A program made the translations under genes and the position numbers. Shown here piece after piece: positions 14,544 to 23,474 of a stretch of DNA of 32,131 bases. The notes below the pieces were generated by a model. The model was not told the DNA's origin and did no database searches. It was given only the letters and a program-made list of their open reading frames with translations. Within the stretch, counting starts at the first letter, position 1, and every line of letters starts with the position of its first letter. This DNA is from Rickettsiaceae bacterium (GTDB lineage: Bacteria > Pseudomonadota > Alphaproteobacteria > Rickettsiales > Rickettsiaceae): positions 1 through 32,131 of the forward strand of contig JAJFBM010000014.1 of the NCBI GenBank assembly GCA_020697135.1, read 5' to 3'.

Positions 14544-15779
14544 ATGACTATCAAGGAATTGCTTGAAAAAGTAAAATTATTAATGACGCCTAAGAAAAAG
14601 GTTCAAGGTGATGATATATCCAATTTAAATCCAGAAAATATAGCTAAACAACAGCTAATTAGGGTAGGGTTACTAGCAATAATTCTTTTAGCGATACTAT
14701 ATATTATCTCAAGATTGATTAATAATGGACAGTATGTAGCAAAGGGAGAGGATATAAAAGATAAGCTTAAAAATAAAATTCAAAAAGTTGAGATACAGAC
14801 AGCTGGTAGTTCAGTTAAACCTCAGGAACTTTGGACTAGTAAGCTTGAAGATGCAATTAATGATGAAAAGAAAAATAGAGAAACTAAAGAAAAAGAATTA
14901 CTAGATACTATTAAAGCTCAAACTGAACAAGTAAAAAAAGCTAAAGATGAAGAAATAAGGAAACTTACCGAGCAATTAAATTTAATATCAAGCGGTTTAG
15001 AAGAACTTAAGAAGAAGCCAGCACAACATGAAGAACAGAAGACGCATGGTAGTAAAATAAACCTATCAATGATATCTCCACAAAGCATAAGAAGCAGGCC
15101 AAAAGACTTAGAAAATTATTTACCAGCCTCTACCTTTATTCCTGGGAAGTTATTAGGCGGCATTTCAGTCTCTACCTCGGTAAATACGTCTGAGGAACCG
15201 GTGCATGTAATAATAAGACTAACTGACTATGCAAGCTTGCCGCAAGAAGTAAAGCAAAATTATAAAGATTGTAGAGTGTTAGGTAGTTGCTATGGAGATA
15301 TTTCAAGCGAGAGAGCAATAGTGCGTCTTGAAACACTTGCATGTACAGATAAAAAAAATAATCAGGCAGTTGAGACAAAGATATCAGGCTTTATTTATGG
15401 ACCAGATGGTTTAAACGGGATTAAAGGTAAAGTTGTTTCTATGGATTCAAAGCATTTAAAAAATGCCGCCATTGGAGGGTTTTTAAGTGGAATGTCTAAA
15501 GGTTTAAAGGAGGAAACAACTCCTGGTTTCAGTATTTTTGGCTCGCCTTCAAGAAAAAGAGGGTGGCAAGATAAGTTTGAAGATGCTGGTACAGCCGGTA
15601 TGGGTTCTGCAGCAGAAAAACTTGCCAACTATCACATTAAGCGAGCTGAAATGATATCGCCGGTAGTACAGATTCCAGCAGGGGTAAAAATAGATATTGT
15701 CTTGAGCAAGGGAGTATTCGTTGGAAGTGAAGATGTCAAAGATCGTATTGCAGAAGATAGAGCTGCATTAAAACAATAA
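14544..15779 (+). CDS. traB: TraB, VirB10-like channel scaffold
   Basis: Start at ATG 14544 has an AAAGGG ribosome site about nine bases upstream, giving 411 residues. A cytoplasmic N-terminus is followed by one membrane helix (about 34-56, LIRVGLLAIILLAILYIISRLI), a coiled coil (about 95-160, rich in Lys/Glu), and a C-terminal periplasmic domain with LPASTFIPGKLLGGISVSTS (about 190-210) and the ISGFIYGPDGLNGIKGKVV and PAGVKIDIVLSKGVFV blocks typical of the VirB10/TraB family. TraB spans both membranes and passes energy signals to the outer pore. Confidence 0.88.
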   Translation: MTIKELLEKVKLLMTPKKKVQGDDISNLNPENIAKQQLIRVGLLAIILLAILYIISRLINNGQYVAKGEDIKDKLKNKIQKVEIQTAGSSVKPQELWTSKLEDAINDEKKNRETKEKELLDTIKAQTEQVKKAKDEEIRKLTEQLNLISSGLEELKKKPAQHEEQKTHGSKINLSMISPQSIRSRPKDLENYLPASTFIPGKLLGGISVSTSVNTSEEPVHVIIRLTDYASLPQEVKQNYKDCRVLGSCYGDISSERAIVRLETLACTDKKNNQAVETKISGFIYGPDGLNGIKGKVVSMDSKHLKNAAIGGFLSGMSKGLKEETTPGFSIFGSPSRKRGWQDKFEDAGTAGMGSAAEKLANYHIKRAEMISPVVQIPAGVKIDIVLSKGVFVGSEDVKDRIAEDRAALKQ

Positions 15780-15802
15780 TTTATTCGAGTAGAGGTTTAG
15801 GT

Positions 15803-16156
15803 ATGAGAGTGTTTTTACTGGTTTGCTTCATGATATTTTTGCAAGGCTGTGGGGGTGTTTATAGTTCTAAGTTTAACTGCCCTGATGCTAAAGGCTTGCA
15901 ATGTAAATCCTTATCTGATGTGAATAACTCAATTAATAATAACACTATTGACATTGAAATTGAAGGAAAGTGTAAAGCCGGTAGGAAATGTAACTCTACA
16001 AAGGATAAGAATGTTATTTCCAATAATACCTCACAAGAAATACCAGCAAACTCTCAAATTGAAACTTTCAAAATCTGGCTTGCATCTCAAAATACTAACT
16101 CAGGTGTGTTGTTGGAAAGGGAAGCAAAAGTAATTATTATAAATAAATTAGATTAA
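15803..16156 (+). CDS. traV: TraV, outer membrane lipoprotein of the conjugation channel
   Basis: The 117-residue protein has a lipoprotein signal ending in LQGC (Cys16), then the TraV pattern: SSKFNCPDAKGLQCKSLSDVN with the paired cysteines seen in TraV/VirB7-like proteins, another Cys pair (KCKAGRKC), an Asn/Ser-rich linker, and a C-terminal segment (FKIWLASQNTNSGVLLEREAKVIII). It is shorter than F TraV (171). It anchors the TraB/TraK ring in the outer membrane. It lies three bases ahead of traC. Confidence 0.8.
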   Translation: MRVFLLVCFMIFLQGCGGVYSSKFNCPDAKGLQCKSLSDVNNSINNNTIDIEIEGKCKAGRKCNSTKDKNVISNNTSQEIPANSQIETFKIWLASQNTNSGVLLEREAKVIIINKLD

Positions 16157-16159
16157 GCT

Positions 16160-18697
16160 ATGCTGCAGAATATTTTAAATAAGCTAGATAAACTTGCAGC
16201 GAAAACTGGGCTATTAAGTGGCTTTGAACTTGGAGCTAGAGATTCTTATTCAAATGAATTTGCCAATGAGTCGATGGGTTATGCAAGATCAGTTGCAGAG
16301 CTTCTACCTTATAGGACGTTTGATAGGGCAAAAAACCTTTTTATTAATGATGAATGTGTCGTTGGATTTATTTTAGAACTCATACCGACTGTTGGTATAG
16401 ATAGTAGTTTAGAAAAAAATTTAAAACATTTTTTAAATGATGATATACCGCAAGATTCTTATTTACAATTTATGTTACTTGCAAGTCCAAGGATAGGAGG
16501 AATATTAAGTAAGTGGAGTGCCGCAAGGACTAACCCTCATCCTATGATTCAAAAAATTACTGAGGCTAGAAAAGAATTTTTAGGCGATCTTGCGCTTTCT
16601 AAAGACATAAGAGGCACATTAGTTTCAAGAGATTTTAAACTATATTTAAGTTTTTCGCAGAAACTTAAGAAAGTAGATGAAAACCAACTAGAGAAAATTA
16701 GAAAAATACAAAGCCAGATATTGAACAAGTTAAAGCCTTTACAGCTATTTCCTAGAATCTGTGATGCTACTGATTTAATAAATCTGCTAGATGAAATTAT
16801 AAATGTTAAATCAACAATAGAGCTAAGTGACCGTAAATATAATAACTACTTACCTTTGTGTGATCAAATACCGCAACCAGGTTATAAATTTAGGGTTAAA
16901 CCAGAACATATAGAGCATGAAAACCAAGGATTTATAACAAAGTGTTATAATATTCAAGAGAAGCCTTTAGAGTTTTCTTTAGCCCAGATGATTCATTTAC
17001 TTGGAGATGGTGCTAGAACCTCTCTTGCAATCCCTGCGCGTTTTATAATTTCATATACAATTGCTGCAAATATTGCTCCAAGCCAGCAAGAAGCTTTAGT
17101 AACCAAAGGAAGAAATGTAGTTGCTTCAGCAGAACAGTGGTATGCAAGGCATGATTCGAAATTGAAGGAAGAAGCAAGTGAATGGTTGGAGGTTATAGAT
17201 TATATCAAAGGAGGCGGCAAATTCTTATCTGATTGTTTTCAAGTAATACTTACTGCTGATTCGAATATTATTGAAGAAGTAGAAAGTAGATTATTATCGC
17301 TATACAAATTTAATGACTGGAAGCTTGTTTCGGTTAATGATAGGCATCTCCCTGCTTTGCAATTTGCCCTTCCTTTGTGCGCAGCACATTTATGGAGTGA
17401 TATAAATGCATTTAAGTTTACCGGTATTTGCCCTTCGAATGAGCCGCTTGCAAAATTACCTATACATGGAGAATTTAAAGGTGTTCCGATGTCTGGAGTG
17501 TTGCTTCAAGCTGTAAGGGGCCAGTTATTTAACTTCAATAATTTTTATAAAATTGCTGATGGTAATTTTAATATTTCTCTCTTTGGTCCATCTGGAGTAG
17601 GTAAATCAGTGCTTTTGCAAGAATATGTAGTAAGTCAGCTTGCACTTGGTAATCAAGTTTTTGTACTTGATATTGGTAAAAGCTTTAAAAATATCTGCAA
17701 GTTATTTGATGGTGAATTTATAAGTTTTACCAAAGATTCCAAGATTTCCCTAAATCCTTTCAGCAGCATAAAACTTGACGAAAATATTATGAAAAAAACC
17801 TCTTCTTTAGAAGAAGATAATATTAGCCAAGACGACAGTATAGGTTATGCAAAAAATATTCTTGGTTCAATGTGTGGAGCTACAAATGATAAATTAAAAG
17901 AAGCAATAGTAGAATGGGCTATAAATGAAGGGATGGAAAAATATGGACATGAATTAAATATAGATAGGATTGCAGCAATATTATTAAATGAAGGCTCTCT
18001 TGAGGCAATAAATCTTGGAAAAAGCCTTTATCCTTATACATCAAAAGGAATTTATGGAAAATATTTTAATAAGGAAACAAATATTTCCTTCAAAAAACAG
18101 CTAGTAGTTATTGAATTAGAAGAAATAAGAAACGATAAAAGCTTTTTAAGTGTTTTATGCCAAATTATCAATTTACAAATAATCCTTGAAAAAGCTACAG
18201 GCGATAGAACTACACAATTTAGTATAATTCTTGATGAAGGGTGGGAGCTTCTAAACTCTGGGGCAGGCCCTATGTTTGAAGCGGTATTTAGAACTATTAG
18301 AAAGCTTAGAGGTGCAGCAATAATATGTGTCCAAAACTTCAATGATTTAAATAGTGATGATACTAGAAAAAGCATATTTAATAATAGTACTTGGAAGTTA
18401 ATTCTAAAACAGAGTGCAGATGGTCTTGAAGCATTTAGAAGCGTCAAAGCATTTGAACGAATCCTTCCTTTAATTGAGAGTATTACTGTCGATCCAGGAA
18501 AATTTGCTGAATTACTTATATATTCAACAGCTGTTCAAGTTAAAGCAAGGCTAATATTAGATCCTTACTCTAAAAACCTTTACTCAACTGATGCAGATGA
18601 TTTCGTTTATATAAATAAGCTCATTAATTCTGGCTTAAGTATGGATCAAGCAATTAATAGTTTAGTTGTGAGGAAGAAGGATCATGTACGAGCTTAA
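16160..18697 (+). CDS. traC: TraC, VirB4-like pilus assembly ATPase
   Basis: The 845-residue protein is the size of F TraC (875). Walker A is GPSGVGKS at residues 476-483; Walker B is IILDEGWELL with D692 and E693. The N-terminal half contains the PMSGVLLQAVRGQLFNFN segment just before the ATPase core, typical of the VirB4/TraC family. The enzyme powers pilin extraction and pilus extension from the inner face of the membrane. Its end overlaps trbI by 14 bases. Confidence 0.93.
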   Translation: MLQNILNKLDKLAAKTGLLSGFELGARDSYSNEFANESMGYARSVAELLPYRTFDRAKNLFINDECVVGFILELIPTVGIDSSLEKNLKHFLNDDIPQDSYLQFMLLASPRIGGILSKWSAARTNPHPMIQKITEARKEFLGDLALSKDIRGTLVSRDFKLYLSFSQKLKKVDENQLEKIRKIQSQILNKLKPLQLFPRICDATDLINLLDEIINVKSTIELSDRKYNNYLPLCDQIPQPGYKFRVKPEHIEHENQGFITKCYNIQEKPLEFSLAQMIHLLGDGARTSLAIPARFIISYTIAANIAPSQQEALVTKGRNVVASAEQWYARHDSKLKEEASEWLEVIDYIKGGGKFLSDCFQVILTADSNIIEEVESRLLSLYKFNDWKLVSVNDRHLPALQFALPLCAAHLWSDINAFKFTGICPSNEPLAKLPIHGEFKGVPMSGVLLQAVRGQLFNFNNFYKIADGNFNISLFGPSGVGKSVLLQEYVVSQLALGNQVFVLDIGKSFKNICKLFDGEFISFTKDSKISLNPFSSIKLDENIMKKTSSLEEDNISQDDSIGYAKNILGSMCGATNDKLKEAIVEWAINEGMEKYGHELNIDRIAAILLNEGSLEAINLGKSLYPYTSKGIYGKYFNKETNISFKKQLVVIELEEIRNDKSFLSVLCQIINLQIILEKATGDRTTQFSIILDEGWELLNSGAGPMFEAVFRTIRKLRGAAIICVQNFNDLNSDDTRKSIFNNSTWKLILKQSADGLEAFRSVKAFERILPLIESITVDPGKFAELLIYSTAVQVKARLILDPYSKNLYSTDADDFVYINKLINSGLSMDQAINSLVVRKKDHVRA

Positions 18698-19019
18698 TAA
18701 ACTTTCGATCATAAGTATCTTCTTACTTGGTGCCATTCTAGGCAGTGTTGGGGAAAGATACGTACATAAATGTGAACCGCATCTTATTGGTTATATCAAC
18801 CAAGAAAGACTAATACAACTAGAGAATAAAAGAGTAGAAGAATTAAAGGAAAGCGATCTTTTTTTAGGGAAATCAAAGGAAGCAGCCGAGAACTTAAAGA
18901 ATATATTAGAAACTTTATCTAAAGAAAATGAAATAATCTTGATTACAAAAGGCACAATTGACGAAGTAGATGACTTAACTGACCAAGTACACTTACTTCT
19001 ACTCGAGAGTTTAAAATGA
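18684..19019 (+). CDS. trbI: TrbI, F-type conjugation inner membrane protein
   Basis: The 111-residue protein has an N-terminal membrane anchor (about 6-24), then a periplasmic helical region containing LIGYINQERLIQLE, the common TrbI pattern, and a coiled-coil-like tail ending in ALID-type sequence (EIILITKGTIDEVDDLT). TrbI affects pilus extension and retraction in F. Its ribosome site (GAGGAAGAAGGA) is inside the end of traC, and its stop overlaps the traW start (ATGA). Confidence 0.75.
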   Translation: MYELNKLSIISIFLLGAILGSVGERYVHKCEPHLIGYINQERLIQLENKRVEELKESDLFLGKSKEAAENLKNILETLSKENEIILITKGTIDEVDDLTDQVHLLLLESLK

Positions 19020-19636
19020 TTAGAATTTTCTCTGTAATTGTAGTTTTTATAATCTCAAGCCCTGTATTTGCAAAGGATTTTGGAAAGTCTGGGCAAAGTT
19101 TTGAAATCAAGGAAGAAGGTTTCGAGAAAATGATATTGAGGCGCCTGTCAGAGAGAAATATTGAAGAAGAGCAGAAAAAAGTAGAAGAAAAAGTAAAAAA
19201 TAAAATACAGAACCCTGCAAGAGTTACTGGGATTATCGAGACAGTGCGGGCTAATAGTTATCTTTATGATCCAACCTATATTGTAGAAGAGGATATTGTA
19301 GATGAAAAAGGCGTAATAATTTTTCCAAGTGGAACAAGGATTAATGCTCTAGAACAGGAGCAGTTAGATAAACAACTATTTTTTTTGGATGGTGAAAGCA
19401 AAAAACAATTAAGTTGGCTTTCTCAAATGCTTGAGCAGGGTAAGCTCAAAGAAGAAGACACAATAATTTTAGTTGGTGGATCACCAATTACTCTTGAAGA
19501 AAGATTTAAGAGAATTTTTTATTTCGACCAGTTTGGAGAGCTCACAACAAAACTAGGAATTAAGCAAGCACCAGCAATTGTATATCAGGAAGGAAGGGCA
19601 CTAAGAGTGCAGGAGGTGCTGGCAAATGAGGGTTAA
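19016..19636 (+). CDS. traW: TraW, periplasmic pilus assembly protein
   Basis: The 206-residue protein has a signal peptide (1-19, ending SPVFA) and the TraW/TrbC-type features: FGKSGQSFEIKEEGFEKMILRRL near the N-terminus, RANSYLYDPTYIVEEDI about 78-95, and IIFPSGTRINALE (101-113), the conserved TraW block, followed by a thioredoxin-like C-terminal region with GIKQAPAIVYQEG. TraW works with TraU and TrbC in pilus assembly. The end overlaps the traU start by 11 bases, where the ribosome site AGGAGG lies. Confidence 0.88.
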   Translation: MIRIFSVIVVFIISSPVFAKDFGKSGQSFEIKEEGFEKMILRRLSERNIEEEQKKVEEKVKNKIQNPARVTGIIETVRANSYLYDPTYIVEEDIVDEKGVIIFPSGTRINALEQEQLDKQLFFLDGESKKQLSWLSQMLEQGKLKEEDTIILVGGSPITLEERFKRIFYFDQFGELTTKLGIKQAPAIVYQEGRALRVQEVLANEG

Positions 19637-20651
19637 TCTTAGATGCGTGATTATAATGTTAGTACTCGCTTATTCTCTTCCTTCATTTGCTTCTACTTGT
19701 GTAGGTAAGTGGGTAAATCCAATTACTGATATTTGCTGGAGTTGTTTAAAGCCAATTCAGATTAGTTCTATTAAAATTGGAAGTCAGGGTGTGGGGCCCA
19801 AATACCGTGATACTAAGAATCCTAGTAGCCCTGTTTGCATGTGCACTAAAGCGAATATACCAATACCTGGTTTGCCTTTAGGTTTTTGGGAGCCATTACG
19901 GTTAGTAGATGTAACCCGTACACCTTTCTGTATGGTTGGTATGGGAGGAGTAAGGATTGGTGGGTCAAGTTTGAGGCAAATGGGTGTAACCCAACAAGGG
20001 TTTGGGAAGTATTTTAGGCACGAATCATTTTATCATGTGCATTACTATATGTATCCACTTATATCCTGGCTTGAGCTAATTACAGATTTTGCATGTTTAG
20101 AGAAAGGAAGCTTCGATATTGGTTATATGAGTGAGTTTGATCCTATGTGGAACGATACTAAGCTGCAATCAATACTTAATCCTGAAGTTGCTCTTTTCGC
20201 AAATCCTTTAGCTCAGCATGCATGTATTGGGGATTGTACAGCGGCGTCCTTGAACTTTGCAATTGATAAGCTTTTTTGGTGTGCAGGTTGTTTAGGTAAT
20301 TTATATCCTTTTTCCGGTTTTGTAGTAGATCATGTTGGAGGCATACAGGCAGGAAGCCTGCTTACAATGAGAGTTCTTGCTAAAATGCACCGCTTGGGTC
20401 TTGCGCAGGATACTTCTACAGATAACGCACGTGTCAATGGGCCACTTTGTCGTAAGCGATTAGCTTTAAGGATAAAAAAGAGTCAATATAAAATCCAGAC
20501 AACATATCCTAAAGCAGATACGAAAGGGGCAAATGCTTGCGTTCCTATTGGAGCAAGTGACTTACTTTATTCGCCAGGTAAAGAGTTTCCAGGACATGGA
20601 CAAGATTTTGGTTTTTTAATTTGGCGTAAACTTAATTGTTGTTTGTTTTAA
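19626..20651 (+). CDS. traU: TraU, mating-pair/DNA transfer protein
   Basis: The 341-residue secreted protein (signal peptide about 1-22, ending PSFA) matches F TraU in length (330) and is rich in paired cysteines: CWSCLKPIQISSIKIGSQG, CMCTKANIPIPGLPLGFWEP, and DCTAASLNFAIDKLFWCAGC, all typical of the family. TraU is needed for efficient DNA transfer and acts with TraW and TraF. Stop and next possible start share one base (TAATG). Confidence 0.92.
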   Translation: MRVNLRCVIIMLVLAYSLPSFASTCVGKWVNPITDICWSCLKPIQISSIKIGSQGVGPKYRDTKNPSSPVCMCTKANIPIPGLPLGFWEPLRLVDVTRTPFCMVGMGGVRIGGSSLRQMGVTQQGFGKYFRHESFYHVHYYMYPLISWLELITDFACLEKGSFDIGYMSEFDPMWNDTKLQSILNPEVALFANPLAQHACIGDCTAASLNFAIDKLFWCAGCLGNLYPFSGFVVDHVGGIQAGSLLTMRVLAKMHRLGLAQDTSTDNARVNGPLCRKRLALRIKKSQYKIQTTYPKADTKGANACVPIGASDLLYSPGKEFPGHGQDFGFLIWRKLNCCLF

Positions 20652-20662
20652 TGGTAAGAGTT

Positions 20663-21241
20663 ATGAGAAATATTTTTATAATACTTTTAATAGTTTTTTT
20701 TTCTTATATAGGGTTTGCACATGAAAGACTCCCTAATGTTCGTGACATAGAAACACAAGACTGTGACAGCTCAAACAGTAGTAAATGTTCTTTATCTAAT
20801 ATGCTGCCAGATATGGATATTTTAAAAGATTATCCTAAAACAGAAAATATTAGGCTGATGGTTTTCGTAAGCTCATCAATGCCAACAAGCATGTTAAAAT
20901 ATTATCTCAAGGAAGTAAATAAATACGGTGGAACCCTTATTTTCAATGGCTTGATAGAAGGGAGCTTTGTTAAAACCAAAGAGTTTGCAATGGGTTTAAC
21001 TGATGAAGAAAAGGACGAAGCAGCAATGCAGGTCAATGATGAAGCCTTTCTTAAATATAATATTTCTTCAGTACCAAGTATTGTCCTTGCGGTTGAGAAG
21101 GATTGTTATCAGGAGCAAACATGTATCGAGCTATCAGATAAAATAAATGGATCAGTTAAACTTGAATATGCACTGAGAGAATTTGCAGAGAAAGGTGAAA
21201 CAGCTTCGTTTGCAGCTCAACTTTTAAAAGGTAGTCTTTAA
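20663..21241 (+). CDS. trbC: TrbC, periplasmic thioredoxin-fold pilus assembly protein
   Basis: I chose ATG 20663 because it follows AAGAG and opens directly on a signal peptide (MRNIFIILLIVFFSYIGFA); an alternative ATG at 20651 overlaps the traU stop. The 192-residue product has the TrbC pattern IRLMVFVSSSMPTSMLKYYLKEVNKYGG and the C-terminal KYNISSVPSIVLA, a thioredoxin-like fold without the CxxC pair. TrbC interacts with TraW and is needed for piliation. The next gene begins within its stop (TAATG). Confidence 0.85.
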   Translation: MRNIFIILLIVFFSYIGFAHERLPNVRDIETQDCDSSNSSKCSLSNMLPDMDILKDYPKTENIRLMVFVSSSMPTSMLKYYLKEVNKYGGTLIFNGLIEGSFVKTKEFAMGLTDEEKDEAAMQVNDEAFLKYNISSVPSIVLAVEKDCYQEQTCIELSDKINGSVKLEYALREFAEKGETASFAAQLLKGSL

Positions 21242-22425
21242 TGAGCAAGACACCTCTTAATCTAATTTATATCATTTTGATCGCAATTTTTAATTTTGCT
21301 TATCCTTATTGTGCAGCAAATGAAATAGATTTTGAACAAGAGGCTGCAGATATTGCAAAGAAAATCGAAAACGGTGAGGGCGACAAAGAATTCAGCGAAG
21401 CTTTTTATAAAGATACAGAAAGTCGGGAGCAAGGTAAACAAGAACAAAAGAAATATGAAGATTGGTTAAACTCATTGGATCCAAATGATTTAGAAACAGC
21501 AGGAAGGAGTGCTGCAAGAGATAAATCAGAAGTAGAAAAAAATAATTTATCAGAAGTAGATAAAACACAAAGTGAGATGCGTGAATTTGAATTAGATGCA
21601 AATGATAAGCGATTAAATATTCATAAGGATGATATAAACGATATTGTAGAAGCTTCTAGTGAAACACTTGTAGACACCTTAAAAGCTTTCAAAGAACGAG
21701 ATATTGATTGTTATGAGGAAGCTGGAAAAAACAAAAACCGAGGCCTTCCCTATCTAAAAATTAAAAAAAAGGAAACTATAGAGGATACAGTATATGACAA
21801 GGTTTTATGTGAAAGATTGAAGAATAAGTATGATTGTCGGTCAACCTTACAGTTAAAATGCAAAAATCCAAATTATGTATCTTCACAAAGCTTCAAAATA
21901 CTAAGTGTTAATGGTGGTATTCCAACAAATTATACTAACGGAGTGTGGGCCCTAGGTTGGGGTGACACTAGAGTATTTGATGGTGGGAGAGGTGCTATTT
22001 TTGATTATAGTATTGATTTCTCTATAAACGATTTACAAACAGTAACAAACTTTGTTTTAGAATCAATAGGCTACGACGATTTAGTTTTGATTAAACTAAA
22101 TAATAATTATGTTTATTCAGGTCCATTTGGCGGAGATAAGTTAGAACCAGCTCCTTCACCATATCCTTCATCTTTTTTTGATTTCAACTATGTAAATATA
22201 GGTTCTCAAGTTGTTTCAATGGAGCAATGGCATTGGCGTGGATATAACCCTAACATAAATTTAAAGCCTTTTCTTAAGTCAGGAAATAACACTTTAACTA
22301 TAAGGTTAGCTGTGGGTGGTAGAGGAGGGTTATTTATTAAAATGAAAGTAGACACTAAGACTTGTGCAGAACACGATTGGGTTCAAAGTTGGGAGGAGAC
22401 ATGCTCGCATATAACCGCACCTTAA
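21241..22425 (+). CDS. traN: TraN-like protein, N-terminal part
   Basis: This 394-residue secreted protein (signal peptide about 1-26) occupies the traN slot between trbC and traF. After an acidic helical region (about 28-150) come spaced cysteines (C162, C194, C204, C212) and a beta-rich domain (about 220-380) with GVWALGWGDTRVFDGGRGAIFDY and LKPFLKSGNNTLTIRLAVGGRGG, a lectin/jelly-roll-like pattern also seen inside TraN proteins. It ends in the Cys-rich CAEHDWVQSWEETC motif, which in single-chain TraN continues into the C-terminal repeats. Here a stop follows and a new secreted protein starts, so TraN appears split. TraN is an outer membrane adhesin that stabilises mating pairs. Confidence 0.65.
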   Translation: MSKTPLNLIYIILIAIFNFAYPYCAANEIDFEQEAADIAKKIENGEGDKEFSEAFYKDTESREQGKQEQKKYEDWLNSLDPNDLETAGRSAARDKSEVEKNNLSEVDKTQSEMREFELDANDKRLNIHKDDINDIVEASSETLVDTLKAFKERDIDCYEEAGKNKNRGLPYLKIKKKETIEDTVYDKVLCERLKNKYDCRSTLQLKCKNPNYVSSQSFKILSVNGGIPTNYTNGVWALGWGDTRVFDGGRGAIFDYSIDFSINDLQTVTNFVLESIGYDDLVLIKLNNNYVYSGPFGGDKLEPAPSPYPSSFFDFNYVNIGSQVVSMEQWHWRGYNPNINLKPFLKSGNNTLTIRLAVGGRGGLFIKMKVDTKTCAEHDWVQSWEETCSHITAP

Positions 22426-23474
22426 TTGCATTAGTCATAACAATCTACAGCACTCTTTCTTTTGCTGCATTTACCTCAAATTTTAGTTGTAATGATACAG
22501 GTAAGTATTGTTCGCAGGCTGGAGGATATAGGTTTATTGACGGTATAAGAGTTTATCAAAGCTGCTGGGAATATTCTTATACAAAAACTTGTAATTACCC
22601 TTCAAAAGATGACTGCAAAAATTATAACTGTTACTACATAAAGGATCTTGATTGTATTTTAAAGGACAGCATGGGAAATTGTGTAAATCAGAGAGAAGAG
22701 CTTTCATGTAAAAGGAAAGTATATGAGGATGAGTTCTCTAATGAATTAAGGTTTAATTCTAATGATAAAAACGCCCCAAAAAAGCTGATATGCGATGCCA
22801 TACCATGTATTGATGGTTCGTGCATAGATAGTAAGTACCCGCCAAATGATGAAATGATGAAAACTATAGCACAATTACAAATGGCAATAAATATGAAGGG
22901 TAAGAATTTTGATCCAAATAATATTGGCATTTTTGGCGGCGTTGCAAGGCATTGTTCTAAACATATAGCTGAATATAAGAATTGTTGTAAGAGAAAGGGT
23001 TGGGGTTCAGAACATTTAGGAGCAGAGTGTCCAAGCGAAGCAATTCAACTTGCTAAAGATAGAAACAGTGGACTATGTGTATATGCTGGTAAAAGCTCTT
23101 CAAAGTTTGTTAAAAAACAACATTTCTGCTGTTTTAAGCAAAAATTAGAGAAGATTATCCAGGAACAAGGAAGAACGCAAATCAACAAAGGCTTCTGGGT
23201 GGGTAGTGGTAAAGACGGAAAAGCGGATTGTAGCCCTTTAACTCTAAGTGAGTTGTCTAGAATCGACTTCGATAAAATTGATTATAGCGAGTTTTACAAC
23301 GAAATTGCTGAAAGGCTTAATCTTCCAACTATTGAAGGTGCGCTTAATCAATTACAAACATCTATGCCAGATGTGTTCAAACATAATCCTGCTGATCCTG
23401 AATCAAAGCAAAGAAACTCTGGTGTAAACATCAATAAAATGAAGAGAGTTGGTAATGAAGATTATAAAAAATAA
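22401..23474 (+). CDS. traN: TraN, C-terminal Cys-rich part
   Basis: The start at ATG 22401 has a strong GGGAGGAG ribosome site and opens on a signal peptide (MLAYNRTLIALVITIYSTLSFA), so this 357-residue protein is exported by itself. It contains the TraN signatures GGYRFIDGIRVYQSCWEYSYTKTC near the start, GIFGGVARHCSKH and the CCKRKGWG block in the middle, and LCVYAGKSSSKFVKKQHFCCF, with about 25 cysteines. The last third holds DCSPLTLSELSRIDFDKIDYSEFY, common at TraN/TraF-linked C-termini. It overlaps the previous gene by 25 bases. The two proteins probably pair by disulfides to form one TraN. Confidence 0.8.
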   Translation: MLAYNRTLIALVITIYSTLSFAAFTSNFSCNDTGKYCSQAGGYRFIDGIRVYQSCWEYSYTKTCNYPSKDDCKNYNCYYIKDLDCILKDSMGNCVNQREELSCKRKVYEDEFSNELRFNSNDKNAPKKLICDAIPCIDGSCIDSKYPPNDEMMKTIAQLQMAINMKGKNFDPNNIGIFGGVARHCSKHIAEYKNCCKRKGWGSEHLGAECPSEAIQLAKDRNSGLCVYAGKSSSKFVKKQHFCCFKQKLEKIIQEQGRTQINKGFWVGSGKDGKADCSPLTLSELSRIDFDKIDYSEFYNEIAERLNLPTIEGALNQLQTSMPDVFKHNPADPESKQRNSGVNINKMKRVGNEDYKK

